DNA of 43,229 nucleotides from Bacillota bacterium (GTDB taxonomy: Bacteria; Bacillota; Clostridia; Lachnospirales; Cellulosilyticaceae): positions 1-43,229 of the forward strand of contig JAEZJJ010000028.1 of NCBI GenBank assembly GCA_023436395.1. Direction: 5' to 3'. Below are positions 43,054-43,229 of this stretch, piece by piece. How positions within the stretch are numbered: the stretch's first letter is position 1; every line of letters begins with the position of its first letter. Under the pieces are notes generated by a model. That model searched no databases, was not told where the DNA came from, and was given only the letters and a program-made list of their open reading frames with translations. The position numbers and the translations under genes were made by a program.

Positions 43054-43229
43054 TTATACTAATTCAATAATAACTTCCTCAGCTGCATCACCTTTACGTG
43101 GCCCGATTTTGATGATTCTTGTGTAACCACCATTACGGTCAGCGTATTTAGGAGCGATTTCGCTAAATAATTTGTCGCACATGTCAACTTTTTTAGCTTG
43201 TCTTCTTTTAGCACCTTGTACTTCTGTTA
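43054..43229 (-). CDS. rplQ: 50S ribosomal protein L17, C-terminal part (cut by window edge)
   Basis: The last 57 or so codons read TEVQGAKRRQAKKVDMCDKL, then a FSEIAPKYADRNGGYTRI segment and IKIGPRKGDAAEEVIIELV, the standard end of L17. The N-terminal half lies beyond the window. It should be the last gene of the large ribosomal protein and rpoA operon; a strong terminator follows. Confidence 0.95.
   Translation of the reverse strand, partial: TEVQGAKRRQAKKVDMCDKLFSEIAPKYADRNGGYTRIIKIGPRKGDAAEEVIIELV

Overview
The window looks like chromosome from a low-GC, AT-rich Gram-positive anaerobe of the class Clostridia, probably Lachnospirales and possibly Cellulosilyticum-like. This is inferred from codon use, strong GGAGG ribosome binding sites, orthodox hairpin terminators and gene order: ftsEX with S41 proteases and a MinJ-like protein, csaB with DUF5693, and rplQ-ecfA1-ecfA2-ecfT-truA-rplM-rpsI. 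No rRNA or tRNA gene and no CRISPR array was seen. Most genes read on the minus strand.

Layout. 1-441: possible tail of a chemotaxis-receptor-like ORF and a bidirectional terminator. 442-6080: recD2, a TudS-related desulfidase, a degenerate PurK-like ATP-grasp protein, a one-helix membrane protein, and (plus strand) a rhomboid-like protein with a zinc ribbon. 6085-6840: repeat copy A. 6849-7490: a broken second copy of the MinJ-like gene. 7590-14125: an accessory island with a BceAB-type ABC exporter, a divergent LytTR regulator and GHKL kinase, a radical SAM gene broken by an in-frame stop, and an XRE-DUF5680 regulator. 14250-14725: repeat copy B, then the intact MinJ-like gene. 14730-20960: a division and cell-wall cluster (minJ-like, ctpA, a dead ctpA paralogue, an EnvC-type M23 protein, ftsX, ftsE). 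20982-23425: a CdaR/PucR regulator and an MsmX-type sugar ABC ATPase. 23848-32432: secondary cell-wall polymer genes (TagA-like, csaB, DUF5693, a small secreted protein, a 940-aa phosphodiester glycosidase, an LCP ligase). 32879-34481: nfo and an SDR reductase. 34701-37010: a second LCP protein, an integrase relic and a VOC protein. 37237-43229: rpsI, rplM, truA, repeat copy C, the ECF energizing module and the end of rplQ.

The most unusual feature is a three-copy intergenic element of roughly 0.8 kb made of two very long imperfect hairpins (about 277 and 240 nt). The two hairpins have different stems but share a homologous tip of about 50 nt in opposite orientation. Stem positions show compensatory changes between copies, which points to selection on folded RNA or extruded DNA. 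Copy C splits the usually compact ecfT-truA operon. Copies A and B, together with the broken and intact MinJ-like genes, flank the accessory island as long direct repeats.

Functionally, the ftsEX-M23-Ctp-MinJ group would control septal wall hydrolysis and division. The TagA-CsaB-DUF5693-LCP group would make, pyruvylate and attach the polymer that holds S-layer-type proteins. The island resembles a peptide-sensing and detoxification module. All functional calls come from reading the sequence; no database search was run.
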